Origin: Chitinophagaceae bacterium
GTDB lineage: Bacteria; Bacteroidota; Bacteroidia; Chitinophagales; Chitinophagaceae
Direction: 5' to 3'
DNA: 64,000 nucleotides
Assembly: GCA_016720565.1 (NCBI GenBank)
Contig: JADKKJ010000001.1
Coordinates: 124,001-188,000 of the forward strand
Shown here: positions 16,873 to 26,291 of the stretch, one piece after another
Position numbering within the stretch: position 1 is the stretch's first letter
Layout of the letters: every line of letters starts with the position of its first letter
Program-made: the position numbers and the translations under genes
The notes under the pieces: model-generated
The model's database searches: none
Told to the model about the DNA's origin: nothing
What the model saw: the letters and a program-made list of their open reading frames with translations, nothing else

Positions 16873-16969
16873 GAGATAGAAAAACCAAGATCGTAAGTAT
16901 AGGGGTAAGTCCAATATCCATTGATAAAGACCCTGCCAGTAACTGAGAAACCATTGATAAACCCGAAAG

Positions 16970-17359
16970 ATGCAGGAACAACCCGAAGTAATGAGTAACG
17001 ATCCGGAAGAACGGATAATGGAATCCGTCCGTGACCAGCAGCCTTCAGGAAAAGGCTGGAAACGCTGGCTGAATTATCAGTCGGTAGTTAAACAGGTTCC
17101 GTTCTTCTTGTTCCTTGCCTTACTCGCCGTGATCTACATCTATAATGGTCATTATGCAGACAAGACCATTCGGGCTATCAACCAAAGAACAAAAGAAGTG
17201 AAAGAGCTGCAGTACGAGTATGTGGATGTGAAGAGCAAGGTAATGGGGCAAAGTAAGCAGAGTGAGTTGGTAAAGGCCGTAGAGCCTATGGGATTAAAAG
17301 AACTGTCAGGTGCTCCCATCGTCCTTCGGGATTCGGTAGCCAGCACCAGGGACAATTGA
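16970..17359 (+). CDS. ftsL: FtsL-like cell division protein
   Basis: 129-residue bitopic protein: cytosolic N-terminus of about 45 residues, one membrane helix (FFLFLALLAVIYIYNG), then a periplasmic coiled coil (TIRAINQRTKEVKELQYEYV). Sequence conservation in FtsL is poor, so the call rests on topology and on its place between rsmH and ftsI. FtsL works with FtsB and FtsQ to activate septal peptidoglycan synthesis by FtsWI. The long acidic cytosolic tail is characteristic of Bacteroidota forms. Confidence 0.85.
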   Translation: MQEQPEVMSNDPEERIMESVRDQQPSGKGWKRWLNYQSVVKQVPFFLFLALLAVIYIYNGHYADKTIRAINQRTKEVKELQYEYVDVKSKVMGQSKQSELVKAVEPMGLKELSGAPIVLRDSVASTRDN

Positions 17360-17396
17360 TCGGAGAAAAGAACAACCAGGAAACAACTAAAACCCC

Positions 17397-17413
17397 ATCC
17401 GCCAAAAGCGGAT
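17397..17413 (+). promoter_or_regulatory. Hairpin just before the ftsI start
   Basis: ATCCGC-caaaa-GCGGAT forms a perfect 6-bp stem that ends 10 bases before the TTG start of ftsI. There is no T-run, so it is unlikely to terminate transcription; it could influence translation initiation. Confidence 0.35.
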
Positions 17414-17423
17414 ATAACGAACA

Positions 17424-19568
17424 TTGGAAGTAAAAAAAGACATACTGTGGCGAGTATATCTGAGCTTTCTGAGCCTCACCCTGCTTAGTTTGCTTGTACT
17501 TGGAAAAGCGTTCTATATACAGCGCTTCCAGGGCAACTACTGGAGAAGCATGAGTGACAGCCTTCACCAGCGCTTCGTTCCCCTTACCGCCACCCGTGGC
17601 ACTATTTACAGTGAAGACGGGCAAATGCTTAGCACCTCCATTCCCACATTTGATGTTTATATGGACCTGGCCGCTGATGGCCTTCGTGAAAAGAAAGGAA
17701 AAAGATTCCGTGAATACCTGGATTCTTTCTGCAGTGCCATGTCTGGTTATTTTGGCGACAAGAGTACCGAGCAATATAAAAAAGAACTGAGCCAGGCTTA
17801 TAAGAATAATGATCGTTATTATCCTCTCCGCAAAAAATTAAGCTTCGAGCAATATAAAGTGTTCCGCGATTTTCCGCTGGTGAACCTGGGAAAGAATAAG
17901 AGCGGTGTGATCGTGGATGTCAACAGTAAAAGACTTTCCCCCTTTGGCCTGCTTGCCAACCGTACCATCGGTCTGTCAAGAGAATTTGTGGATGATGATG
18001 GAAAGACCCGCAAACAGAATGTGGGCATAGAAAGAAAATTCGACAGCCTGCTTTCGGGCCATGATGGCCAGCGACTGGTAAGATATATAGCGGGTGGAAC
18101 TCCGATTACTGTGGATGGAACACAGACTGACCCGGAAAATGGGAAAGATATTTATACGACCCTGGATGTAAATATCCAGGATATTACCGAGACCGCGCTG
18201 ATGCGTATGATGCTGCAATGCGAAGGCCCATATGGTACCGCGATCGTAATGGAAACCAGAACAGGGAAGATCAAAGCCATGGCAAATCTTGGCCGCAGGC
18301 CCGATGGCAGCTACTGGGAAGATGATAACTACGCACTGCGTACCACAGAGCCGGGGTCTACCATTAAACTGGCAACCTTATTATCTGTATTGGAATCTGG
18401 CAGCAGTAACCCCGATGACCTGGTAGACGTAGGAACAGCAGGAAGGATGAGAGTGGCGCCCGTTCCCCGAGATGTTGTGGATGCTGAAAGATCACCCAAA
18501 AACCCCATGACAGTTAAAGAATGTTTCGCGCACAGTTCCAATGTGGGTATGAGCAAGCTGGCCTATAAGGCATTTGGCAGCAACCCGGAAGAACTTAAAA
18601 AATATTTACATCGCTTTCATCTTGACCAGCGATCCCAGATCGATCTGCCGAATGTATCAAAGCCTGCTATCACTTCATTTAAAAAAGATGCAGGTGGTTT
18701 GATGAATATGCTTTGGGTAAGCTTTGGTTATGGTATTAATATTAGTCCTTTAAATACCATCACGCTTTATAATGCAGTTGCCAATAATGGCAAAATGGTG
18801 AAGCCATACCTGGTTAGCAGTATACAGAGAAGCGGTACACTCCTGAGAAAATTTGACACTGAAGTGATGGACGAGCAACTCTGCAAACCGGAAGTGATCG
18901 CTGCTGCCAGGAATGCTATGGAAATGGTGGTGACGGAAGGAACTGCAAGGGTCCCGTTTAAGAATATGCCGTTCAGTGTAGCGGGTAAGACAGGAACGGC
19001 CCATGTGTCTGATGGAAAAATAAAGTACAGCGATGGTGTTTACCAGGCCACCTTCATTGGTTATTTCCCGGCTGATAAACCTCAATATACCTGTATCGTG
19101 CTGATCAGGACAAAGCCCCATGCCGCTGTACACTATGGCGGGTCGGTTGCTGCACCAGTGTTTCGTGAGATCGCTACAAAATTGTTTTCCCGCTATGTAG
19201 AACAAAAGGATGCATCGGAAATCGCCCTGGCAAAAGACAGTTCATCTTATTTCTATGCCGGTTATTCACCTGATGTAAAAAAAGTATTAAAGAATATGTC
19301 GATGGCTTATGTGGATTCCGGTTCACAAAAAACCTGGACGCAGGTCTATGCACAGGCTGCGGGTGCGATGCCTGTAATGAAAGGAATGAAAGTGGAGGCT
19401 AACCTGATGCCGAATGTGCGGGGAATGGGATTGAAGGATGCCATTTACCTGCTGGAGAATATGGGAATAAAAGTAGCCGTAAAAGGCCGTGGTAAAGTAA
19501 TAAATCAATCTGTTGACCCCGGAACCCAACTGATGAAGGGGCTTACAGTAATTCTTGAATTGAGTTGA
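17424..19568 (+). CDS. ftsI: Septal peptidoglycan transpeptidase FtsI (PBP3-like) with PASTA domain
   Basis: 714-residue class B penicillin-binding protein, cross-linking peptidoglycan at the septum with FtsW. It has a short cytosolic tail and one membrane anchor (residues about 10-35), a pedestal domain starting near RGTIYSEDGQML, and a transpeptidase domain with the catalytic SxxK at S312 (GSTIK), SxN at S371-N373 and KTGT at K522. The C-terminal 60 residues form a PASTA domain (MPNVRGMGLKDAIYLLENMG) which may bind peptidoglycan. The start is TTG 17424; a later ATG would remove the membrane anchor. murE starts 4 bp after the stop. Confidence 0.95.
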   Translation: MEVKKDILWRVYLSFLSLTLLSLLVLGKAFYIQRFQGNYWRSMSDSLHQRFVPLTATRGTIYSEDGQMLSTSIPTFDVYMDLAADGLREKKGKRFREYLDSFCSAMSGYFGDKSTEQYKKELSQAYKNNDRYYPLRKKLSFEQYKVFRDFPLVNLGKNKSGVIVDVNSKRLSPFGLLANRTIGLSREFVDDDGKTRKQNVGIERKFDSLLSGHDGQRLVRYIAGGTPITVDGTQTDPENGKDIYTTLDVNIQDITETALMRMMLQCEGPYGTAIVMETRTGKIKAMANLGRRPDGSYWEDDNYALRTTEPGSTIKLATLLSVLESGSSNPDDLVDVGTAGRMRVAPVPRDVVDAERSPKNPMTVKECFAHSSNVGMSKLAYKAFGSNPEELKKYLHRFHLDQRSQIDLPNVSKPAITSFKKDAGGLMNMLWVSFGYGINISPLNTITLYNAVANNGKMVKPYLVSSIQRSGTLLRKFDTEVMDEQLCKPEVIAAARNAMEMVVTEGTARVPFKNMPFSVAGKTGTAHVSDGKIKYSDGVYQATFIGYFPADKPQYTCIVLIRTKPHAAVHYGGSVAAPVFREIATKLFSRYVEQKDASEIALAKDSSSYFYAGYSPDVKKVLKNMSMAYVDSGSQKTWTQVYAQAAGAMPVMKGMKVEANLMPNVRGMGLKDAIYLLENMGIKVAVKGRGKVINQSVDPGTQLMKGLTVILELS

Positions 19569-19572
19569 ACTA

Positions 19573-21042
19573 TTGAATGTGCTGTTAAGTGAAGTATTAT
19601 ACCGGGTAGCGATCAGATCCATTGAAGGATCAACGCAGGCGATAGTGAATGATATACAAACTGATTCGAGGAAGGCCGGGCCTGGCTCTTTGTTTATAGC
19701 GATAAAAGGAATGAATTCTGATGGACACCAGTACATCGCCACCGCCATTGAGAACGGCGCGATAGCGGTGATCGCGGAAGAACTTCCTTCAGAAAGAAAA
19801 CCAGGGATAGTGTGGGTAAAGGTGGAGAACAGCGCAGTGGCAGCGGCCATGGCTGCAGGAAACTTTTTTGAAAGACCATCAGAGAAATTGAAACTGGTGG
19901 GTGTAACAGGAACAAACGGCAAGACCACTATTGCCACTTTGCTATATAAGCTCTTTACAAGATTGGGATATAACTGCGGACTCATCAGCACCGTGGAGAA
20001 CCGTATCGGGAAACTGGCAGAACCTACCCAATACACCACGCCGGATGTGATCAGTTTGAATGCGCTGCTGAATAAAATGCAGGCATCAGGCTGCAGTCAT
20101 GTATTCATGGAGGTCAGCTCTCACGCGATACACCAGCATCGGGTGACAGGCCTTCAGTTCACAGGAGGGATATTCAGCAACATCACACATGATCACCTGG
20201 ATTATCACAAAACCTTCGACGAATACATCCGGGTGAAAAAATCATTTTTCGATGGCCTTTCTTCATCGGCTTTTGCCATAAGCAATGCGGATGATAAAAG
20301 AGGGGTCGTGATGCTGCAGAACTGCCAGGCGAAGAAATATTATTATAGTCTTCGCACCCTGGCAGATTTCAAGGGCAGGATCCTGGAGAACGGGCTTTCA
20401 GGTTTGATGATGACGGTAAATGAGGTGGAGGTGAATTTCCGGCTGATAGGGGAGTTCAATGCCTACAACCTGCTGGCTGTTTATGGTGCGGCAGTTTGCC
20501 TGGGAGAAGAAAAGCAGGAAGTCCTCACTGCCCTGAGTGAACTGACAGGGGCAGAAGGAAGATTTGATTACCTGGTATCGCCGAATGAAAAGCTGATGGC
20601 CATTGTAGATTATGCGCATACGCCAGATGCATTGCTGAATGTGCTGGCCGCGATCAAAAAGTTGAAAAAAGGATATGAGCAGGTGATAACAGTGGTGGGA
20701 TGCGGGGGAGACAGGGACAGGGCCAAAAGGCCGGTGATGGCAGAGGCAGCCTGCGAGCATAGCGACAAAGTGATCTTCACCAGTGATAACCCGAGAAGCG
20801 AAGATCCGGCACAGATCATTGCAGATATGGAAAATGGATTAGCACCGGCCTATAAAAGAAAATATATCTCGATCATAGACAGAAAAGAAGCCATTAAGAC
20901 CGCGATCATGATGGCAGGACCGGAAGATATCCTACTGATCGCGGGAAAGGGACATGAGAAATACCAGGAGATCAAAGGAGTGCGAAATCATTTTGATGAC
21001 AGGGAAATAGTTGAAGAATTGTTTAAAACATTGAATAAGTAA
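19573..21042 (+). CDS. murE: UDP-MurNAc-tripeptide synthetase (meso-diaminopimelate adding)
   Basis: MurE adds the third stem residue to UDP-MurNAc-L-Ala-D-Glu in the cytosol. 489 residues. It shows the N-terminal TDSRKAGPGSLFIAIKGMNS, the ATP loop GVTGTNGKTTIATLLY, EVSSHAIHQHRV, the HDHLDYHKTF segment and DNPRSEDPAQII. The DNPR motif is the mark of enzymes using meso-diaminopimelate rather than lysine. TTG 19573 is the only start that keeps the N-terminal domain. murF, which normally follows, is not in this cluster. Confidence 0.96.
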   Translation: MNVLLSEVLYRVAIRSIEGSTQAIVNDIQTDSRKAGPGSLFIAIKGMNSDGHQYIATAIENGAIAVIAEELPSERKPGIVWVKVENSAVAAAMAAGNFFERPSEKLKLVGVTGTNGKTTIATLLYKLFTRLGYNCGLISTVENRIGKLAEPTQYTTPDVISLNALLNKMQASGCSHVFMEVSSHAIHQHRVTGLQFTGGIFSNITHDHLDYHKTFDEYIRVKKSFFDGLSSSAFAISNADDKRGVVMLQNCQAKKYYYSLRTLADFKGRILENGLSGLMMTVNEVEVNFRLIGEFNAYNLLAVYGAAVCLGEEKQEVLTALSELTGAEGRFDYLVSPNEKLMAIVDYAHTPDALLNVLAAIKKLKKGYEQVITVVGCGGDRDRAKRPVMAEAACEHSDKVIFTSDNPRSEDPAQIIADMENGLAPAYKRKYISIIDRKEAIKTAIMMAGPEDILLIAGKGHEKYQEIKGVRNHFDDREIVEELFKTLNK

Positions 21043-21053
21043 CAGCGCATACT

Positions 21054-22334
21054 ATGCTTTATCATTTTTTTCATTGGCTAAGCGAAGAGGGGATCAAATT
21101 TCCGGGAAGCCGGTTGTTTGAATTCATCAGCTTCCGTGTACTGCTGGCCATGCTGCTGTCACTTATCATCTCTACGATCTATGGAAAAAAGCTGATCAAT
21201 TTTTTAAAGCGGAAACAGATCAGTGAAAGCATCCGGGAAGAAGGCCTGGCAGGGGAAGAAAGCAAAAGAGGTACGCCAACCATGGGTGGTATCATCATCA
21301 TCCTCGGCATTATGATCCCAACGCTGTTGCTGGCAGACCTGACGCAGGTTTACATACAGGTAATGCTGGTGAGTACGATCTGGCTGGGAATTATCGGGTT
21401 CATTGATGATTATTTGAAGCTGAAAGGAAAAAGGGAGGCGCAGCAAAAGGGTATTGAATTCAAAAAGACCAATAAAGATGGATTGGCGGGAAGGTTCAAG
21501 ATACTTGGACAGGTTGGTCTGGGTATTCTCGTTGGGGCCACGCTTTATTTCAACAGTGATGTGAAGATCTGGAGAGAATATGTGGGAAATCCGAATACGG
21601 TAAAAGGTGCGCCGGTGATCATTAAAAATGTAAATGGGAAATCGAAATATTTCGTAGAGTCAAAAACGCCGGTTACTACCATCCCGTTTGTGAAGAACCA
21701 TGAATTCAATTATTCAAAACTGTTGCCGGCTTCCTGGAGGGATTATACCTGGGTATTATATATACTGATCGTGATCTTCATTATTACCGCCGTGTCCAAC
21801 GGGTCCAATCTTACTGATGGATTGGATGGCCTGGCCACGGGTACCTCGGCGATCATTGGCTCTTTGCTTGGCATTTTCGCTTATGCCAGTGGTAACCTGG
21901 TCTTTGCCGATTACCTGAATATCATGTATATCCCCGGACTGGATGAGTTGTCCATTTTCATTGCGGCCATGATCGGTGCCTGTATTGGATTTCTCTGGTA
22001 TAATTCATTTCCGGCCCAGATGTTCATGGGAGATACCGGCAGTTTGACACTTGGCGGGATCATTGCCTCCCTGGCCATCATTGTACATAAGGAATTACTG
22101 ATACCCATATTCTGTGGCATATTCTTCGTGGAAAGCCTGAGTGTGATGATGCAGGTGGGATATTTCAAGTATACAAAGAAGAAATATGGAGCGGGAAGAA
22201 GGATATTCCTGAAAAGCCCGCTGCATCATCATTACCAGATGAAGGGATATCATGAAGTGAAGATCGTGACAAGGTTTTGGATCGTAACCGTATTGCTGGT
22301 AGTGTTGAGTGTAGTGACGTTGAAATTGAGATAA
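21054..22334 (+). CDS. mraY: Phospho-N-acetylmuramoyl-pentapeptide-transferase
   Basis: MraY transfers phospho-MurNAc-pentapeptide to undecaprenyl phosphate, forming lipid I at the inner membrane. 426 residues, about ten membrane helices, longer than the E. coli enzyme (360) because of an inserted loop around residues 175-225, as is usual in Bacteroidota. Conserved acidic and His motifs are FIDDYLKLK, SNGSNLTDGLDGLA, FMGDTGSL and KSPLHHHYQMKG. It starts 11 bp after murE and is followed by a 220-bp gap before murD. Confidence 0.96.
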   Translation: MLYHFFHWLSEEGIKFPGSRLFEFISFRVLLAMLLSLIISTIYGKKLINFLKRKQISESIREEGLAGEESKRGTPTMGGIIIILGIMIPTLLLADLTQVYIQVMLVSTIWLGIIGFIDDYLKLKGKREAQQKGIEFKKTNKDGLAGRFKILGQVGLGILVGATLYFNSDVKIWREYVGNPNTVKGAPVIIKNVNGKSKYFVESKTPVTTIPFVKNHEFNYSKLLPASWRDYTWVLYILIVIFIITAVSNGSNLTDGLDGLATGTSAIIGSLLGIFAYASGNLVFADYLNIMYIPGLDELSIFIAAMIGACIGFLWYNSFPAQMFMGDTGSLTLGGIIASLAIIVHKELLIPIFCGIFFVESLSVMMQVGYFKYTKKKYGAGRRIFLKSPLHHHYQMKGYHEVKIVTRFWIVTVLLVVLSVVTLKLR

Positions 22335-22513
22335 GAAAAGAAAAACCGCCGAAGCGAAAGCCGAGGTAAAAAATATTACTGAAAAACCCAATCAGTATTT
22401 CCAATCCTGTGTGAAGCCAACGGCCCATTTAAGATCAGAATACTCATTATCAGATCGCATTGGGTGCAGTTGTATCGAAAACCAATACTTATGAAGAACC
22501 AGATTCCGTACAA

Positions 22514-22535
22514 CCCTCCCCAAATCCAGGGAGGG
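22514..22535 (+). promoter_or_regulatory. Hairpin before the murD start
   Basis: CCCTCCC-caaatcca-GGGAGGG is a perfect 7-bp GC-rich stem ending 19 bases before the murD ATG. The 220-bp mraY-murD gap otherwise shows no gene, and I found no convincing promoter in it. The hairpin has no T-run behind it. Confidence 0.35.
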
Positions 22536-22554
22536 AATGTATGGGAAAAGCGAA

Positions 22555-23910
22555 ATGGCGAAAAGAATTGTAATACTAGGTGGTGCGGAAAGTGGAGTGG
22601 GAGCAGCGACTCTCGCCAAACTTAAAGGCTATGAAGTATTCGTTTCAGACGCCGGCTCTTTGAAACCGGAGTATCGTAATGAACTGGTAGAACAGGGGAT
22701 CGAATTCGAAGAAGGCTCACATGACCTTGAAAGGATCCTGCTGGCAGATGAAGTGATGAAAAGCCCCGGCATCCCGGAGAAAGCGGCGATCATGAAACTG
22801 ATCCGCGCAAAAGGGATACCGGTCATCAGCGAAGTTGAACTGGCCTGGCGTTATAAAGGAGATAGCCGCATTGTGGCGATCACCGGCAGTAACGGAAAGA
22901 CCACCACCACCTCACTCATCTATCATATCTGCAAAACAGCGGGGCTTGATTGCGCGATGGTGGGAAATATCGGTGATTCATTCGCCCTGCAGGTGGCAAG
23001 GGATCCAAAACCCCTTTATATCACGGAGATCAGCAGTTTCCAGCTGGATGATATCCACCAGTTCCGCCCTGAGATCGCCGTGCTGACCAACATCACTGAA
23101 GATCACCTGGATCGTTACGATTACAAATTTGAGAATTATATCAGGGCAAAATTCCGGATCGCCCTGAATCAAACAGAAGAGGATGTATTTATTTATTGCT
23201 ATGACGACGACGTAACTATGAAATATATGCATGATGAGAACCTGAATGGTTTCATCATCAAATCAAAACAACTGCCCATTAGTATGAAAAGAGAATTACC
23301 AAACGGAGCTTTTATCAAGGACGGGGACATGTATGTTCGTACTGGCCAGGAATTCGCCTCTATGAGCGTATTTGACTTCGCCCTGAAGGGGAAACATAAT
23401 CATTATAATACTATGGCAGCATGTGTGGCAGCCGCTACGCTGGATATCCGAAAGGAAAAGATCCGCGAAGCCGTGCAGAATTTTCAGAGCGTAGAACACC
23501 GTATGGAACATGTTTCCACGGTAAGAGGGGTGGAATTCATAAATGACAGTAAAGCAACTAATGTGAACTCTACCTGGTATGCGCTGGAGAGCATGACAAA
23601 ACCTACGGTTCTTATCCTGGGTGGTGTGGATAAAGGAAATGATTATACCCTGCTGGAAGAAATGGTGAAGGAAAAAGTAAAAGCGATCATTTGCCTCGGT
23701 ACGGACAATGCCAAGATACACGAAGCATTTGCCGGATCAGTGGAAACCATTGTAGATGTTAATGGAGCTGAAGAAGCCGTTAAGGCGGCCTTTCATTTCG
23801 CGGTAAAAGGAGATGTGGTATTATTAAGCCCTGCCTGCGCCAGTTTCGATCTGTTTAAAAATTACGAGGACAGGGGCGATCAATTTAAAAAAGCGGTGAA
23901 AGAATTATAA
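22555..23910 (+). CDS. murD: UDP-N-acetylmuramoyl-L-alanine--D-glutamate ligase
   Basis: MurD adds D-Glu to UDP-MurNAc-L-Ala. 451 residues from ATG 22555 (MAKRIVILGGAESGVG); an in-frame ATG at 22537 would add six residues and sits against the upstream hairpin. Motifs: SPGIPEKAAI, the ATP loop ITGSNGKTTTTSLIY, EISSFQLDDIHQF, NITEDHLDRYDYKFENY and the C-terminal FINDSKATNVNSTWYALE and LLSPACASFDLFKNYEDRG. ftsW follows after 2 bp. Confidence 0.96.
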   Translation: MAKRIVILGGAESGVGAATLAKLKGYEVFVSDAGSLKPEYRNELVEQGIEFEEGSHDLERILLADEVMKSPGIPEKAAIMKLIRAKGIPVISEVELAWRYKGDSRIVAITGSNGKTTTTSLIYHICKTAGLDCAMVGNIGDSFALQVARDPKPLYITEISSFQLDDIHQFRPEIAVLTNITEDHLDRYDYKFENYIRAKFRIALNQTEEDVFIYCYDDDVTMKYMHDENLNGFIIKSKQLPISMKRELPNGAFIKDGDMYVRTGQEFASMSVFDFALKGKHNHYNTMAACVAAATLDIRKEKIREAVQNFQSVEHRMEHVSTVRGVEFINDSKATNVNSTWYALESMTKPTVLILGGVDKGNDYTLLEEMVKEKVKAIICLGTDNAKIHEAFAGSVETIVDVNGAEEAVKAAFHFAVKGDVVLLSPACASFDLFKNYEDRGDQFKKAVKEL

Positions 23911-23912
23911 TA

Positions 23913-25178
23913 ATGGATGTGGTCAACGAAATACCAATGAATGAGCCGGGTAATTCCGGTTGGAGGAATGCCTTCAATGCCAATAATCTCCTGGATAAAA
24001 CAAAAGGAGATAAAGTGATCTGGGCATTGGTAGTGTTGCTCACACTTGTTTCCCTGCTGGCAGTTTACAGTGCCACGGGCTCACTTGCCTATAAGAATTA
24101 CCGGGGTAATACAGAGATCTACCTGTTCAAACAGATCGGGTTCATCCTGGTTGGGATCATGGCCATTTATTTTGCGCACCTGATCAATTATACATTTTAC
24201 AGCAGGGCAGCAAAGATCATCTTCCTTCTATCATTGCCCCTCCTGTTCTATACATTGTTCTTCGGGGTAAAAATGAATGAAGGCAGCCGGTGGATCAGGC
24301 TTCCGCTGATCAACATGACCATGCAGACCTCTGACCTGGCAAGATTGGCCTTATTCATGTACCTGGCCCGGCAGATCAGCCGTAAACAGGAAGTGATCAA
24401 AGATTTCAAAAAAGGATTTCTTCCAATTATAGCACCGGTGATCATTACCTGCATGCTGATCGCTCCGGCAAATCTTTCCACTGCCCTGTTATTAGGTGCA
24501 AGTTGCCTGATGCTGATGTTCATTGGAAGGGTAAGCACAAAACATATCCTGCTGGTGATCGGGGTGGCCATGATACCGATACTTTTTTTGATATCCGCGG
24601 CAGTTCTTCGCCATGGAAAAGCAGATAATGAGGAGATCGTTATAAAAAAATCAGGTACGTTAACCGGTCGCGTAGATACATGGATAGCCCGTGTGGAAGG
24701 TTTTATATATGGAGGTAAGGACGCGGTAGATAATGATGCTTACCAGGTGAACCAGGCAAAGATCGCTATTGCTAAAGGAGGCATGTTTGGTGTTGGTCCT
24801 GGCAACAGTTCCACCCGGGATTACCTGCCTCAGGCGTATAATGATTTTATATACGCCATCATCATTGAGGAATATGGATTGGTTGGAGGCGCATTCATCA
24901 TGTTCATCTACCTGGTTTTTCTTTACCGGTGTATACGAATTTATAAAAGATGCCCCTATGCCTTTGGTGCTTTCCTGGCACTGGGATTAAGTTTTACACT
25001 GGCGATACAGGCCGTGGCGAATATGGCAGTAACGGTGAATCTTTTTCCGGTAACAGGAGTTACCCTGCCATTAGTGAGCATGGGAGGAACCAGTTTCATT
25101 TTCACCTGTATCGCGATCGGAATCATATTGAGCGTAGCAAGGAATGTGGAGCAGCTGGAAGGAAATAAGGTTTCATAA
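23913..25178 (+). CDS. ftsW: Septal peptidoglycan polymerase FtsW
   Basis: SEDS-family glycosyltransferase that polymerises lipid II at the septum with FtsI. 421 residues with about ten membrane helices. Family features: GSRWIRLPLINMTMQTSDLA after helix 4, the large periplasmic loop with GVGPGNSSTRDYLPQAYNDFIYAIIIEE, containing the conserved Asp, and the C-terminal GVTLPLVSMGGTSFIFT. It has a cytosolic N-terminal extension of about 30 residues. Starts 2 bp after murD. Confidence 0.95.
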   Translation: MDVVNEIPMNEPGNSGWRNAFNANNLLDKTKGDKVIWALVVLLTLVSLLAVYSATGSLAYKNYRGNTEIYLFKQIGFILVGIMAIYFAHLINYTFYSRAAKIIFLLSLPLLFYTLFFGVKMNEGSRWIRLPLINMTMQTSDLARLALFMYLARQISRKQEVIKDFKKGFLPIIAPVIITCMLIAPANLSTALLLGASCLMLMFIGRVSTKHILLVIGVAMIPILFLISAAVLRHGKADNEEIVIKKSGTLTGRVDTWIARVEGFIYGGKDAVDNDAYQVNQAKIAIAKGGMFGVGPGNSSTRDYLPQAYNDFIYAIIIEEYGLVGGAFIMFIYLVFLYRCIRIYKRCPYAFGAFLALGLSFTLAIQAVANMAVTVNLFPVTGVTLPLVSMGGTSFIFTCIAIGIILSVARNVEQLEGNKVS

Positions 25179-25199
25179 AGAAACTTGAAATAAAAAACA

Positions 25200-26291
25200 T
25201 TGGCGAAAAGGATCATCATAGCGGGAGGAGGAACAGGAGGACATATTTTCCCTGCTATAGCTATTGCCAATGCGCTGAAAAAGATAGATGGGGAAACAGA
25301 GATACTGTTTGTGGGGGCAAAAGGAAGAATGGAAATGGAAAAAGTGCCGCAGGCAGGATTTCAGGTAGAGGGGTTGGATATAGCGGGGTTCAACAGAAGT
25401 TCTTTGATCAAAAACCTGGGTTTGCCTTTAAAGCTTATCAGGAGTTTTTTGCAGGTGCGAAACATATTCAAAAGATTCAAGCCTGATGCGGTGATCGGTG
25501 TAGGAGGATACTCCAGCTACCCGGTGTTAAGGATGGCGCAGGCAAAGGGGATCCCGAGTTTCATACATGAGTCTAATTCATTTGCCGGCAAGTCGAATAA
25601 AATGCTGGGAAGAAAAGCGACCCGCGTATTTACCGGAACGGATGGAATGGAGAAATTCTTTCCCGCAGAAAAGATCCTGGTAACAGGAAACCCGGTAAGG
25701 GCCAATATCGCTGATTCCACCCTGAGCAGGGAAGAAGGCATTCGATTTTTTTCACTGGATCCGGCCAGGACCAGTTTGCTGGTTGTGGGTGGAAGCCTGG
25801 GAGCAAGAAGCATTAATGAATCGATCGATAATGGATTAGACCAATTGCTGGCAGAAGGGATCCAGGTGATCTGGCAAACGGGAAAGCCTTATGCGGAAAC
25901 GGCGAAGAACAGAATTGCAGGAAAAGAAGCGGTATGGGCCGGAGATTTTATAGGCAAAATGGAATATGCCTATGCGGCGGCTGATGTAGTGATAGCAAGG
26001 TCAGGGGCAATGACAGTAGCAGAGTTAAGTGTGGCAGGTAAACCGGTATTGTTTGTTCCTTTTCCATTTGCCGCGGAAGACCACCAGACGGTGAATGCAA
26101 AAGCGCTGGTTGATAAAAAGGCCGCCCTAATGCTGAAAGATGACAGGGCGTCAAATGAGTTGGTAACAACCATTATAGCGTTGTTGAGGGACCGGCAGAA
26201 AATGGAAGAGCTGAAGACGAATATTTCAAAACTGGCCATCCGAAATGCTGACCAGGTGATCGCGAAAGAAATTTTTAAAATGATCCGTTGA
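25200..26291 (+). CDS. murG: UDP-GlcNAc--undecaprenyl-pyrophosphoryl-MurNAc-pentapeptide GlcNAc transferase
   Basis: MurG converts lipid I to lipid II on the cytosolic membrane face. 363-residue GT-B enzyme. N-terminal loop IAGGGTGGHIFPAIAIA, then GVGGYSSYPVLRMAQAKGIP and HESNSFAGKSNKML, and in the C-domain GGSLGARSINESI, ARSGAMTVAELSVAGKPVLFVPFPFAAEDHQT. The start is TTG 25200, which places the Gly-rich loop eight residues in, as expected. Its TGA overlaps a TTG in the murC frame. Confidence 0.96.
   Translation: MAKRIIIAGGGTGGHIFPAIAIANALKKIDGETEILFVGAKGRMEMEKVPQAGFQVEGLDIAGFNRSSLIKNLGLPLKLIRSFLQVRNIFKRFKPDAVIGVGGYSSYPVLRMAQAKGIPSFIHESNSFAGKSNKMLGRKATRVFTGTDGMEKFFPAEKILVTGNPVRANIADSTLSREEGIRFFSLDPARTSLLVVGGSLGARSINESIDNGLDQLLAEGIQVIWQTGKPYAETAKNRIAGKEAVWAGDFIGKMEYAYAAADVVIARSGAMTVAELSVAGKPVLFVPFPFAAEDHQTVNAKALVDKKAALMLKDDRASNELVTTIIALLRDRQKMEELKTNISKLAIRNADQVIAKEIFKMIR

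Noticed and set aside
22335..22554. A small gene between mraY and murD
   Set aside because: All three plus-strand frames close quickly and no minus-strand frame has a plausible start and coding pattern. I list only the hairpin before murD.
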